Source: Candidatus Kapaibacterium sp.
GTDB taxonomy: Bacteria; Bacteroidota; Ignavibacteria; Kapaibacteriales; UBA4661
Reading direction: 5' to 3'
Length of the DNA: 64,000 nucleotides
NCBI GenBank assembly: GCA_004292595.1
Contig: RDXM01000101.1
Span: 1 to 64,000 of the forward strand
This document shows, piece by piece, positions 16,903-25,900 of this stretch. Position 1 is the first letter of the stretch. The number at the start of each line of letters is the position of its first letter. The notes beneath the pieces were generated by a model. It made no database searches. It was given only the letters and a program-made list of their open reading frames with translations, and was not told the origin of the DNA. The translations under genes were made by a program, and so were the position numbers.

Positions 16903-18096
16903 TTATTTCACCGAAGGCAATTCCACAATAAACGTTGCGCCCTTGCCATACTCGGACTCTACCCAAATAGTCCCGCGCATTCGCTCGACGAGCTTTTTGA
17001 CGATTGCCAAGCCTAAGCCCACCGAATGCTCGCCGCCCGTCGGACGTGCCGACAAACGCCCGTACTTGCTGAAGATACGCTGTTTGTCGTCGTCTGTTAA
17101 GCCTTGTCCTTCGTCCTGCACTTGTACGCGCACATTCTCTCCAACAATGCCCACAAACAGGCGCACCGTTGTATGCAAGGGCGAGTATTTCAAGGCATTC
17201 GAGAGCAGATTATCCAGCACTTCATACACTGCCATTTCATCGCCAAGCGCAACACAGCCCTTACTGACGGTTTGCTCAATACGAATGCCTTTGACTTCAG
17301 CACGAAAAAAATAGGTTGTTGTTAAGGTTTCGGCGAGGTTGGAAATGTCAATCGGAACAAGATGAAACGGCGTAGGCTCATAGACGTTTAAGCGTCCTGT
17401 GTCCAGCAGTTGGCGCAGAAGCACCGTCATGCGCTCGGCGGTTTCATATGCAACTTCTCCAAAAAGCTGGCGGTCTTCTTCGGTCATGTCATGGGGATTG
17501 CGCATTGCTTCCACATAGCTCATAATTGCGCTCAGTGGGTTTTGCAGGTCGTGAGCAACAACTTGAATAAGCTCATTCCGCGAGTGATGAAGGTCTTGAA
17601 GCTCCTCGTGTCGCCGAGAAAGCTCGGTATTGATAAGCTCAATTTCTACGGTCTGCTCGGTAAGCTGTGCAATCTGCTCGCTGATGAGATTATACGCATT
17701 TTGAAGTTCATTGTATTGCTCTTGCAGCGTCATATCAACGTGAATAGCGATACAATGCGTTAATATTCTCTCCTCGTTTCTCACGGGTACAAGCGTTACT
17801 TCTGTCCAAAACATTTTATTGGTTTTGGTGTAATTGCGAATCACCGTGCGGCAGCCTTCGCCACGCGCTATTGCCTCGACAAGAATTTTCGCGCCGACTT
17901 GCCGCGTATCATGCGCAAGAAGGAGGTGAAAATCCTGACCTAAAATTTCGTTCGTGGCGTACTCCGTAAGGAGAAGAAAAGCGGGATTGACGTACACAAA
18001 TGGTGTGTTTGATTTTTGTACGTCAATAATACCAATAGCAAGAGGAGAATAATTCAAAATGTATTCTACCAAATGCTGTTTATTGGGAAAGGACAT
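16903..18096 (-). CDS. PAS-domain sensor histidine kinase (soluble)
   Basis: A 397-residue kinase without membrane segments. An N-terminal PAS domain (about 8-125) has the YVNPAFLLLTEYATNEILGQ pattern and a PAC tail WTEVTLVPV. It lacks the Cys of LOV domains, so a flavin photosensor is unlikely. A short coiled coil (about 130-170, EQTVEIELINTELSRR) connects to the HisKA domain with His182 in VVAHDLQNPLS. The N box (DNLLSNALKYSP), G1 (DEGQGL) and G2 (VGLGLAIVKKL) are intact. Its catalytic half is closely similar to that of the REC-kinase at 32015-33178 (shared RPTGGEHS / QPTGGEQS and KGATF), pointing to duplication within the lineage. The partner regulator is unknown. Confidence 0.9.
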   Translation of the reverse strand: MSFPNKQHLVEYILNYSPLAIGIIDVQKSNTPFVYVNPAFLLLTEYATNEILGQDFHLLLAHDTRQVGAKILVEAIARGEGCRTVIRNYTKTNKMFWTEVTLVPVRNEERILTHCIAIHVDMTLQEQYNELQNAYNLISEQIAQLTEQTVEIELINTELSRRHEELQDLHHSRNELIQVVAHDLQNPLSAIMSYVEAMRNPHDMTEEDRQLFGEVAYETAERMTVLLRQLLDTGRLNVYEPTPFHLVPIDISNLAETLTTTYFFRAEVKGIRIEQTVSKGCVALGDEMAVYEVLDNLLSNALKYSPLHTTVRLFVGIVGENVRVQVQDEGQGLTDDDKQRIFSKYGRLSARPTGGEHSVGLGLAIVKKLVERMRGTIWVESEYGKGATFIVELPSVK

Positions 18097-18523
18097 AGTA
18101 ATTCCTCCGAAAAGCTGTTACGTGTGAAAAAAAAATTCACGGCATAACTTACTCCCACGCAAAGAAACACGGTGCGTGGCGGGAAACTGAACAGAAACAG
18201 AGTGCTTTATCTGAAAAATAAAACGTATTCTCAACAATAATGCGTGAGAAAAAAACAATGTATTTCGTTAAAAAAACAAGGCATTCCAAGTTTGCAGAAG
18301 AGCGCACTTGTGGTGGGATGGTGAAAATGCCGAATAGCGTGTACTAATCAAGACGTGGACTACAAACCTCTTCCGTAAAGCTAGAATAAAGGTAAAATCT
18401 AGCTTTGCAAGTCAAACCGACCAACACAAAACTACGCAAAAGCACAACAGGAGGCAAGAAAATTTTTAGTATTTTGTCTGAAATGGTCTTTTTTTGGGTA
18501 TATTTTTGGGTCAAAAAAATGTC

Positions 18524-18610
18524 TCACTTTCCATGCGAAACAATCTGCCCATCCTGCATTTCAATCACTTTATCGGTCAGCGAGGCAAATTTTTGGTCGT
18601 GGGTAATAAG
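18524..18610 (-). pseudogene. C-terminal fragment of an ABC-transporter ATPase
   Basis: The minus strand reads LITHDQKFASLTDKV then IEMQDGQIVSHGK and a stop (TGA at 18526-18524). The THDQ switch histidine followed by a MxDGxIV tail is the usual ending of MacB/LolD-type ATP-binding subunits. Everything upstream (Walker A, signature, Walker B) is absent, and the fragment abuts the IS3 remnant, so the gene was truncated by insertion or deletion. Confidence 0.75.
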
Positions 18611-18890
18611 ATGTACCCATCAGGCGCATCAAACGGGCAATCTGTTTGTGATTGACGAGATGTCCCTGTGCCTGAAGATGTGCCGCCATTCGCCGTGAGC
18701 CGTAGAACGGTATTTCAAGGTACTGCTGCTCTATCAAATGCATCAAAGCGAGATTATCTGCGCTTTCCGCGCATACTTCATCGTAATACCTTGACCGAAC
18801 CTTGACCGAGAAAACTCCAAGAGTTCGGATTGTCGTGCAATGCTGATGCCTGAATGCTCTTATCTACACTACCTGTCCAAAAAATGGGCA
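18611..18890 (-). pseudogene. IS3-family transposase (OrfB) remnant
   Basis: The minus strand encodes SIARQSELLEFSRS, then after a frame change YYDEVCAESADNLALMHLIE and QQYLEIPFYGSRRMAAHL, continuing through VNHKQIARLMRLMG. This is the N-terminal HTH_21-type part of IS3 OrfB transposases. An 11-base tandem duplication at 18789-18810 (CCTTGACCGAA/CCTTGACCGAG) accounts for the frameshift. The stretch ACCTGTCCAAAAAATGGGCA at 18871-18890 resembles an IS3 terminal repeat. OrfA and the DDE catalytic core are missing. Confidence 0.8.
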
Positions 18891-19009
18891 ACTCAGGGAA
18901 TGAAGTGATGAGAATCTTAGACAAGGCGAGAATTAGACGTACAATAAAACTGCTGTAATTCGTCTATGATGATTAAATTAACATTCTTTTACTCTTTTCT
19001 ATTCGTATA

Positions 19010-19831
19010 ATGACTTTACCAGAAATTAGAAATCACTGGGAAAACTGGGCATCGGAATTTGGGACAGACCTCCGTGCAACAACCAAAACCCCAACGATTA
19101 AGCAGTTGGAAGTTGATGTTCTGCAACGTGCTATCAAAAAAACAGAACTCTGGTCAAGCCAGAAAAATTTGTCTATCCTCGACGTTGGTTGTGGTAATGG
19201 CTATAACTCATTTGCCATGAGTACATTCCTTCCAGAGTGCCATTTTACGGGCATTGACTACGTGCCAGCGATGATTGACAATGCCAAAATTATTCAGCAA
19301 AATAATCCCAAATACAAAGATATTTCCTTTTTTGTTGGCGACGCACTGGATTTGGTGTCGAATACCAATCTTGCTGAAGGCTATGACGTAATCTTCACAG
19401 ACCGTTGCGTAATTAACCTCAATCCGCTCGAAATGCAGCTCAAATCATTCGATGAAATGGTTGCAAAGACAAATAAGGGTGGCTATATTATGATTCTGGA
19501 AAACAGCGTCCAGACCCACGCTCGCCAAAATGATTTGCGCGTTGCCGTAGGTTTAGAGCCGCGTCCAGTGATGGAGTTTAATCTTTTCATTGATGAACCA
19601 GCGTTTATTGCTCATGCGGAAAAATCTACGAAACTTGTCCGCATTGACGACTTTGGAACACTCCATGATATTCTGCTGTATGTCATTACACCGATGCTGA
19701 ATAACGGCGTTGTTGATTATGACCACCCTGTCGTAAAGGCAGCAACAGAACTTTGCGTTGCGCTGCCAGAACAATACGAAAATCAGTTCGGAATCTTTGG
19801 TCAAAATCGCTTATGGATTTTCCAGAAGTAA
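19010..19831 (+). CDS. Class I SAM-dependent methyltransferase
   Basis: A 273-residue Rossmann-fold methyltransferase. The glycine loop ILDVGCGNGYNS (about residues 55-66) binds S-adenosylmethionine, and the acidic end of strand 2 is in FTGIDYVPAMID. VGDALDL marks the adenine contact, and YDVIFTDRCVINL is motif IV. The substrate cannot be told; the N-terminal NHWENWASEFG and the late DYDHPVVKAATELCVALP do not match a family known to me. A strong terminator follows at 19861-19904, so it is transcribed apart from the downstream HAD gene, although all four genes to 22739 share orientation. The base composition is slightly more AT-rich than in the housekeeping genes, and mobile-element debris precedes it, hinting at acquisition. 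Confidence 0.85.
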   Translation: MTLPEIRNHWENWASEFGTDLRATTKTPTIKQLEVDVLQRAIKKTELWSSQKNLSILDVGCGNGYNSFAMSTFLPECHFTGIDYVPAMIDNAKIIQQNNPKYKDISFFVGDALDLVSNTNLAEGYDVIFTDRCVINLNPLEMQLKSFDEMVAKTNKGGYIMILENSVQTHARQNDLRVAVGLEPRPVMEFNLFIDEPAFIAHAEKSTKLVRIDDFGTLHDILLYVITPMLNNGVVDYDHPVVKAATELCVALPEQYENQFGIFGQNRLWIFQK

Positions 19832-19860
19832 GAACGCAGGACAAAAATAATATTTTAAGC

Positions 19861-19904
19861 GCAACGCACAGATGTAGCACTAGGCAACTGTGCGTTGCTT
19901 TTTT
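19861..19904 (+). terminator. Rho-independent terminator after the methyltransferase
   Basis: A perfect 11-base stem (GCAACGCACAG / CTGTGCGTTGC) is followed directly by six T. Confidence 0.92.
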
Positions 19905-19947
19905 GTATAAGGCTTGCTCGGTATCTTTCCGATTCAGTCCTTTCATC

Positions 19948-20625
19948 ATGAACTCACGCATGATAAACACATATATTTTTTTCGACCTTGACGGTACTCT
20001 GGCAGATAATCTATCGGCTATGTATCAGATTTACGCTAATTTCCTCTCCGAGTTTTCACTTCAGGCAACCAAAGCAGAATTTGATAGCTTGAACGGACCG
20101 TCGCTTAGAGAAATTGTCGGTATTCTCAAGAAACGATATGGGCTAGAGCCAAGCGAAGAAGAATTGTATCAAATGTATGAAGAAAAGCTCGCCGATGGCT
20201 ACAAAACCCTGATTCCACCGATGCCTTTTGCCCAAGAAGTGCTGGAGCATTTCGCAGCACAGAAGGCAGTTGTCGTATTGGTAACATCGGCACCAGAGCC
20301 ATTAGCAAAAAGTTTTCTTCAGCGAATGCAGTGGGAAGGCTATTTCACGGCATTTGTGTTTGGTAATGAAGTGCAGCATTCTAAGCCCAATCCTGAAATT
20401 TATCAGCGAGCAATAGAAAAGATTGGCTCGCCGCAAACACGAATATTTGCCGTTGAAGACTCTCCAAGCGGCGTAAAAGCGGCGGCGGCGGCGGGGCTGC
20501 ACACAATAGCACTTGCCCAGCACTACACGCCAGAAAAATTACGCGAATCGGGTGCGCAGCATACCATCGCTCATCTTCAAGAAATTATCCCGCTTCTGGG
20601 TATCATTGCAGAGTCAGCATCATAA
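19948..20625 (+). CDS. HAD-superfamily hydrolase (phosphoglycolate phosphatase / beta-PGM-like)
   Basis: A 225-residue haloacid-dehalogenase phosphohydrolase. Motif I FFDLDGTLAD carries the nucleophile Asp13 and general acid Asp15. Motif II is VTSAPEP, motif III is the Lys in HSKPNPEIY, and motif IV is VEDSPSGVKAA. A helical type-1 cap (about residues 20-90) is inserted after motif I, as in PGMB and Gph proteins. Small-molecule phosphatase or mutase activity is expected; the substrate is unknown. The ATG at 19948 is chosen because upstream in-frame sequence overlaps the methyltransferase gene and its terminator. The next gene begins 10 bases after its stop, so the two form an operon. Confidence 0.85.
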   Translation: MNSRMINTYIFFDLDGTLADNLSAMYQIYANFLSEFSLQATKAEFDSLNGPSLREIVGILKKRYGLEPSEEELYQMYEEKLADGYKTLIPPMPFAQEVLEHFAAQKAVVVLVTSAPEPLAKSFLQRMQWEGYFTAFVFGNEVQHSKPNPEIYQRAIEKIGSPQTRIFAVEDSPSGVKAAAAAGLHTIALAQHYTPEKLRESGAQHTIAHLQEIIPLLGIIAESAS

Positions 20626-20635
20626 AGCAAAATGT

Positions 20636-21427
20636 ATGGAAACGAGAGAAAATGCTTTGCCAGCAAGTAACTGTGAGATTATTCTTGCGAAGAATATTTC
20701 TATTGAATTGGGTGAGCCGATAGTTTTGGAGGATTCCCTCCGCGCTGCAATGGAAAAAGAGTGGGCGAGAGCATTAGAGCGCAATCCAGAGGTATTTGAT
20801 GGTGAAATTTTACTGCTCAAAGGCTGGAAACGTGATGCAGAAGGCACTCTCAGGCTTTCGGTTGCATGGGGAACGTATAAAATGTTTGTAGCCTCTCGCG
20901 CCCTTCCGCTCATGCGTGAAATCGTGCGTCCTCTGGGAGTGAGCGGAATGATGCTGTGCCATGGGGAAGAGCAAAACGGCACCATATCACCAGCATCAGC
21001 AGTCGTCTTTGCTCGTCGTAGCGGGACGGTTGCAACGTATCCAAACTGCTGGGAACTTATGCCGTCGGGAAGTATTTCTCGTGATAGCGCAAGCGTGAAT
21101 CACAACACGATTGATTATATCTGCCAAATTCTCGAAGAGTTTGAGCAAGAAACTGGATTTAATGCCCAGATTATTCAACAGATAACACCGACCGCGCTTA
21201 TTTTTGATAAACAAGCAAACATTTACGATATTTGTGTGCGCTTGAATCTGTCAGTATCGCAAACGGTAGTGATGGAACAATTTCAGGGTAATGACGAATA
21301 TACGGAGATGCGCTGCGTTTCGCTCTTAGACATACCGCATTTTCTTCAGCATCATGCTTCCGATATTGTTCCTCCTTCCAAAGTATTGGCGGAAATGCTT
21401 TGTACGATGGTGTCAGAAGCAGCATAA
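20636..21427 (+). CDS. Nudix-like protein with a degenerate Nudix box
   Basis: A 263-residue protein. The C-terminal half resembles a Nudix hydrolase: YPNCWELMPSGSIS precedes a helix QILEEFEQETGF that aligns with the box REUxEExGU, and TALIFDKQANIYDICVRL follows as the usual strands. However, the Arg is Glu and the first Glu of the EExGU pair is Gln, so metal binding and catalysis are doubtful. The N-terminal half (GEILLLKGWKRDAEGTL, then VAWGTYKMFVASRA) looks like the small beta domain preceding Nudix cores in some eukaryote-like members. No signal peptide is present. ATG 20636 is chosen for the 10-base spacing from the HAD gene. The assignment to the fold is by motif reading only. Confidence 0.55.
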   Translation: METRENALPASNCEIILAKNISIELGEPIVLEDSLRAAMEKEWARALERNPEVFDGEILLLKGWKRDAEGTLRLSVAWGTYKMFVASRALPLMREIVRPLGVSGMMLCHGEEQNGTISPASAVVFARRSGTVATYPNCWELMPSGSISRDSASVNHNTIDYICQILEEFEQETGFNAQIIQQITPTALIFDKQANIYDICVRLNLSVSQTVVMEQFQGNDEYTEMRCVSLLDIPHFLQHHASDIVPPSKVLAEMLCTMVSEAA

Positions 21428-21527
21428 AAACGAGGCTCATTGAATAAACTCATTTCTGGAGTTCGATGAACAAGCGCGACCTCTCTCATTCTCACGGTTT
21501 CTACTTTTCTCTATTTTTACCTGAATC

Positions 21528-22739
21528 ATGATTGACCAAACTCTCAAGCGTTGTACACGCTGCGCACTTCCCGAAACCCACGAAACTATAACCTTCGACG
21601 AAGAAGGTGTCTGTAATATTTGTCGTGGGCAAGACATTAAGCAACAGCAAATTGATTGGGATGCAAAAAAACAAGAACTCTCCGCACTCATTGAGCAATA
21701 TCGCGGCAAATACGACTACGATTGTATTGTTCCGTGCAGTTTCGGCAAAGATAGCACCTGGACGCTCCGCTATTTGGTGAAAGAATATGGCTTGAAGCCG
21801 CTTGTTGTGCGCTTCGACCATGGTTTTTATCGTCCAAATATCAACGAAAATATGAAGCGTATTCAGCGCAAACTTGGCGTGGACGTTCACCAATTCACGC
21901 CGAATTGGAAAGTTGTCCAAAAGCTCATGTTGCAAACGTTTTTGGAAAAAGGTGATTTCTGCTGGCATTGCCACACGGGTATTTTTTCCTATCCAATGTG
22001 GGTCGCGCTTCGCTACAACGTACCGCTTATTTTCTGGGGCGAGCCGTCTGCCGAATACACCAACTATTACAGCTACGACCAGCCCGAAGAAGTGGATGAA
22101 AAACGCTTCAATCGCTTCGTAAATCTTGGTATCAACGCCGATGATATGTTTGTGCGTTTGGAAGGCAAAGTTGATAAGCGCGATTTGATGCCCTTCTCCT
22201 ATCCGCCGCTCAAGCAATTACGCCAGTTGCAGTACCGTTCTGTGTGCTTGGGTTCGTACATTCCTTGGGATGTGAAGCGTCAAGCAAAAATTATCCATGA
22301 CGAACTCGGCTGGCAAGGCGATGAAGTAGAAAACGTGCCGCCAGACTACAATTACGAAAAAATTGAATGCTATATGCAAGGCGTACGCGATTATATCAAA
22401 TACATCAAGCGCGGCTACACGCGCCCCACGCACTTGGCTTCGATTGACATTCGCAACAACCGCATGGAACGCTATCACGCACTGGATGTCATTGACAAAT
22501 ACGAAGGTAAACGCCCGCCAAGCCTTGATTTATTCTTGGAATTTGTTGGTTTGACCGAAGCAGAGTTTTTAGAAATTGCCATGCAGCACCAAGTGTCTCC
22601 CTACAAACACGACCCCGCGAAAATTACCGACGGCAAGACGCTCGCAGACTTCAATCAATGGTCGCGCGATGGCGCAATGCCACGTGAAGAGGCGGAATAC
22701 CAGCTTCGTCGCTGGCGCGAAAGCATGAAGCAGGAATAA
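21528..22739 (+). CDS. N-acetyl sugar amidotransferase (PseA/WbpG-type)
   Basis: A 403-residue PP-loop ATP pyrophosphatase. The PP-loop is CSFGKDSTW (about residues 70-78), replacing the more common SGGKDS. The N-terminal pairs CTRCALP and CNICRG form a probable zinc site, with CWHCHTG further on near 145. Family members (WbpG, LegN/PseA relatives) use ammonia from a partner glutaminase to convert an N-acetyl group on a sugar to an acetamidino group in O-antigen or nonulosonic-acid pathways. No HisH-like or HisF-like partner gene is adjacent. It is the last gene of the 19-22.7 kb accessory group and is followed by a copy of the 78-bp repeat. Confidence 0.85.
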   Translation: MIDQTLKRCTRCALPETHETITFDEEGVCNICRGQDIKQQQIDWDAKKQELSALIEQYRGKYDYDCIVPCSFGKDSTWTLRYLVKEYGLKPLVVRFDHGFYRPNINENMKRIQRKLGVDVHQFTPNWKVVQKLMLQTFLEKGDFCWHCHTGIFSYPMWVALRYNVPLIFWGEPSAEYTNYYSYDQPEEVDEKRFNRFVNLGINADDMFVRLEGKVDKRDLMPFSYPPLKQLRQLQYRSVCLGSYIPWDVKRQAKIIHDELGWQGDEVENVPPDYNYEKIECYMQGVRDYIKYIKRGYTRPTHLASIDIRNNRMERYHALDVIDKYEGKRPPSLDLFLEFVGLTEAEFLEIAMQHQVSPYKHDPAKITDGKTLADFNQWSRDGAMPREEAEYQLRRWRESMKQE

Positions 22740-22775
22740 ATTATTCCCAAAAAGAATTAGGACTTTCGCAAACCT

Positions 22776-22849
22776 CACAGGCAGGAATGCCTGTGCCACT
22801 ACAAAACTGATAGATACTGGCTTTGGTGGCACAGACATTCCTGTCTGTG
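22776..22849. repeat. 78-bp nested palindromic repeat, copy 3 of 6 (arms rearranged)
   Basis: The arm CACAGGCAGGAATGCCTGTG with GCCACT precedes the arm GTGGCACAGACATTCCTGTC, the opposite order to other copies. The normal spacer is replaced by an unrelated 25 bases. It looks like the junction of two copies, or an internal inversion. It sits between the amidotransferase and the giant secreted-protein gene. Confidence 0.75.
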
Positions 22850-22903
22850 AGCTTCGAAGTGTGCGAACGTCCTACACGTATCAAGTAACCGGAAAACTTT
22901 AGC

Positions 22904-25900
22904 ATGAAACTCGTTCTTTTTTCTCCTCTACGTCGGACTGCCGCTTTTGTTCTTGCGTTTCGCGGTATTTCCTTTGCCTTTGCGTTCTGCCTTTGTGCAA
23001 TGCTCCTTTTGAACCTTTACCTTCCCGCACAGGCGCAATTTCAGCGTTCCTACATCATCCCCGATGTGTGCGCTCCCGGCATGGCGACGTACATTGAAAT
23101 CATCGGGCAGCATGATGTGTTCGACAGTTTCGGCAAAGATAGCATCTATGCCAACAACCCAGGCGATTCCGTCCGCGTAGAACTTGAACGCCGCGAGGAT
23201 TCTGCTCGCGTGGTGGTGGGTCCGCTCACGGTCGCATGGAACGGGCGCATGATTTCCACGCATATTTTCGTCCTGCCGAATGTGCAGCCCAATGATAGCA
23301 TTTGGTCAAATCTGCGACCAGAATTTCGCATACCTCTGCGCGTGATTGTGCGCGGTCGGCAAGATTCCATCCGCATGACCGATACCGTCTATATTGTCCG
23401 TCCTTTTACCCGCGTAGAAAGCTATTCTCGCGCAATTACAGCAGATTCGATTGTCATTGGCGTAACTCTACCCGACACCACACGCAGCCTTCGTTCACGG
23501 CGCGGCGCGATTATCGCTGAAAGTGTGAGCCTGCAAGCGGGAAAAAAGTATAGCGTTTCGACCGTTGATACCGACCCTCCGCCATTGGGCGTACCCGGCA
23601 ATCAAGGTTATTTGCCCTTTGTATGGCTTGTGCGCGGCGTGTTTAATGGAAATGGCGCAAGTGTGAATGTCAATGGCGTTGGCAAAAATGCTGGACCGGG
23701 CGGTGGTGGCGGTGGTGGCACTGTCTGCGACGCAGGTATCGGCACAAGCGGTAATTCTCGGCTCAGTAGTGGTGGAGCGGGTTTCACCGGCGGCGCAGGC
23801 GGAGGTTTGAATAATGCAGGGTTTAATAGCCAGTCTTTCTGGGCAGACGGAGGCACGGGCAGCTTTTCTAACCAAGCCACTGGAGAACTGCCCACAGGTC
23901 GCCAAGCACAGCCCACCGATGGTGCTGCGAGTCTCAACGGCGTATATGGTGGGCTTTCGAGAAATGATCGCTCCGACCATCCGCAATCCACAGGCGGCGG
24001 CACGGGGCATCCTTTTGGACGGTCTGGGTTGGGTTGGGGCGGCAACGACGACCCACTAGTAACGGCAGGCGGCGGACACGGACGCAAAGAAGGCGACGCT
24101 GGCGACGCTGGCGGCTATGGGCGCGGTGGTTTTTCTAGCTCAAAAGGAAGCGGCACTGGCGGCGGCGGCGAACACGGAAATATCATGGTGATTCCGATAG
24201 CAGGCGGCTCAGGCGGTGCGAGCGGTAATCCTCAAGGTATTAACATTTGCGGTGGCGGCGGCGGCGGCGGCGGCGGCGCGTTGCGTATTGCGGGCGCGAC
24301 CGTGCGCAATGTCTCGCTCTTTGCTCGCGGCGCAGCACGAGAGCGCGGCACAATGAGCAGCATACTTTTTCTTACCTATCAAGGTCCTGACGGCGGCGAA
24401 GGTTCTGGCGGTCATGTCAGTGTGCAATCAAAAACCCGTGCAGATACCATCACGGCTGACGTGCGCGGCGGCGCAGACGACAACACAGGGTCGGGAATAA
24501 TGCGCTTCGACACACCGAATTCTATTCCCGCAAATGCTATTGCTCCGCAGCCACAACGACTTGGCGAAACGGGTTACCATTCCAGCATGACGCTTGACAC
24601 AATGGCAGCCGTGCGCAGTCCCTATTCTGCGCCTTTTTTTGTGCGGGGTTCTTCTGGTTTTTCCTCAAAATCGCTTCGGTTCTACACTCGCACAACAACA
24701 GGTACGTGGCAGCAAAAAGATACGGCGATTGGTGGGAAAGATGGATCGTTTGCTGCTGATGCCAATTTACCAGTCGCCTATCGTGGTATTTTTCCACCCA
24801 CCAATAGAACGCCTGGAACAGCGCAAGATTCCTTGTTGTTCATCGTTGGTGCAGAAGAATTATTTCCCAATTTCCCTGCTAATAATCCACCTTACACCAT
24901 CAATCCACCCTGGATTCTCGCTCAAGCAGCCGCAAATATCCTTCGCGTCCAGCCTTTACCACTTATTTCGGTCTCGGTCGCAGATATGCGCGATACCTCG
25001 TTTGTACCATTAACGCGCTGCCAGAACGATATGAGTTCTACCACTATCACGATTACCGTGCGCAATAATCGCGGTGGATTATTGGAGGTAAACAATATCA
25101 CCTTTCGGGGCGAAGCTGCGCCGTATCTGCGTGCCGAGCCAAGTAGCTTTGCGGTTGTGCAAGGTGCGTCGCGGCAAGTAACGGTGAGCTTTACGGGCAA
25201 TCCGTCGCTTCCAGCGAATATCAATTTTTTTAGAGCAGATATGCTCATTGCACACAACGACACCTTTCCCGATATTGGTTTTCCCACTGTCGCTGGCACG
25301 GCGCGTCCTGCTCCTTGGACAATACGGCTCACCGCTCCGGTGAACACGGTGCGCTACCAGATGAGCCTCACAAGTAACACACCAGGGCTGCTCCAAGTAG
25401 CACCACAGCGAGACACCGTGCTGGATTTCGGGCGCGTCGGTGTCGGCGGGCTTGGCGTAACGGAACGCTTGCAAGTTTTTAATATAGCACAAACGCCCAC
25501 TCTTCGCACTCCTCTTCGCTATTCCGTGCGCGGCGCACAAGCACTTGCTTCTACGCCATTTCAATTTGCCGAAATCACCGATGATGTCAGCCCGACGGGA
25601 ACCATTGCCTTTCCCATTACCTTCTCACCAATAAGGATTGGTGCGGCTACCGAGCAGCGCGTGATTGTGCAACTACGCAACACCGACGGAAACTGCCCTT
25701 TTTCCGCCACCTACACCGTGATTTTACGCGGCACTGGCGTACAGCCCCAACTCGACACAACGCGCTCAACGCGCTCGCTCGACTTCGGCACATTCACTGT
25801 TTGTGCGCCTTCGACGACCGCAAGCGCATTGCCGATTACTCTTTTCAATAGTGGCAACGACCCCGTTGAAGTGCGCAGTATTCGCCTTAGTTCGAGTGTA

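Larger units (their letters stand above)
18097..19009. other. Accessory gap holding two gene remnants
   Basis: No intact gene is present. Bases 18524-18610 are an ABC-transporter tail and 18611-18890 an IS3-family transposase remnant. The parts 18097-18500 and 18891-19009 show nothing recognisable; they are AT-rich and may hold the promoter of the methyltransferase gene at 19010. Confidence 0.7.

Noticed and set aside
16903-18096. PAS domain considered as a LOV photosensor
   Set aside because: The flavin-binding Cys motif (GxNCRFLQ) is absent; the equivalent stretch is GQDFHLLL.
18405-18698. Possible 97-residue plus-strand protein
   Set aside because: The same DNA encodes recognisable ABC and IS3 fragments on the minus strand, so the plus-strand frame is incidental.
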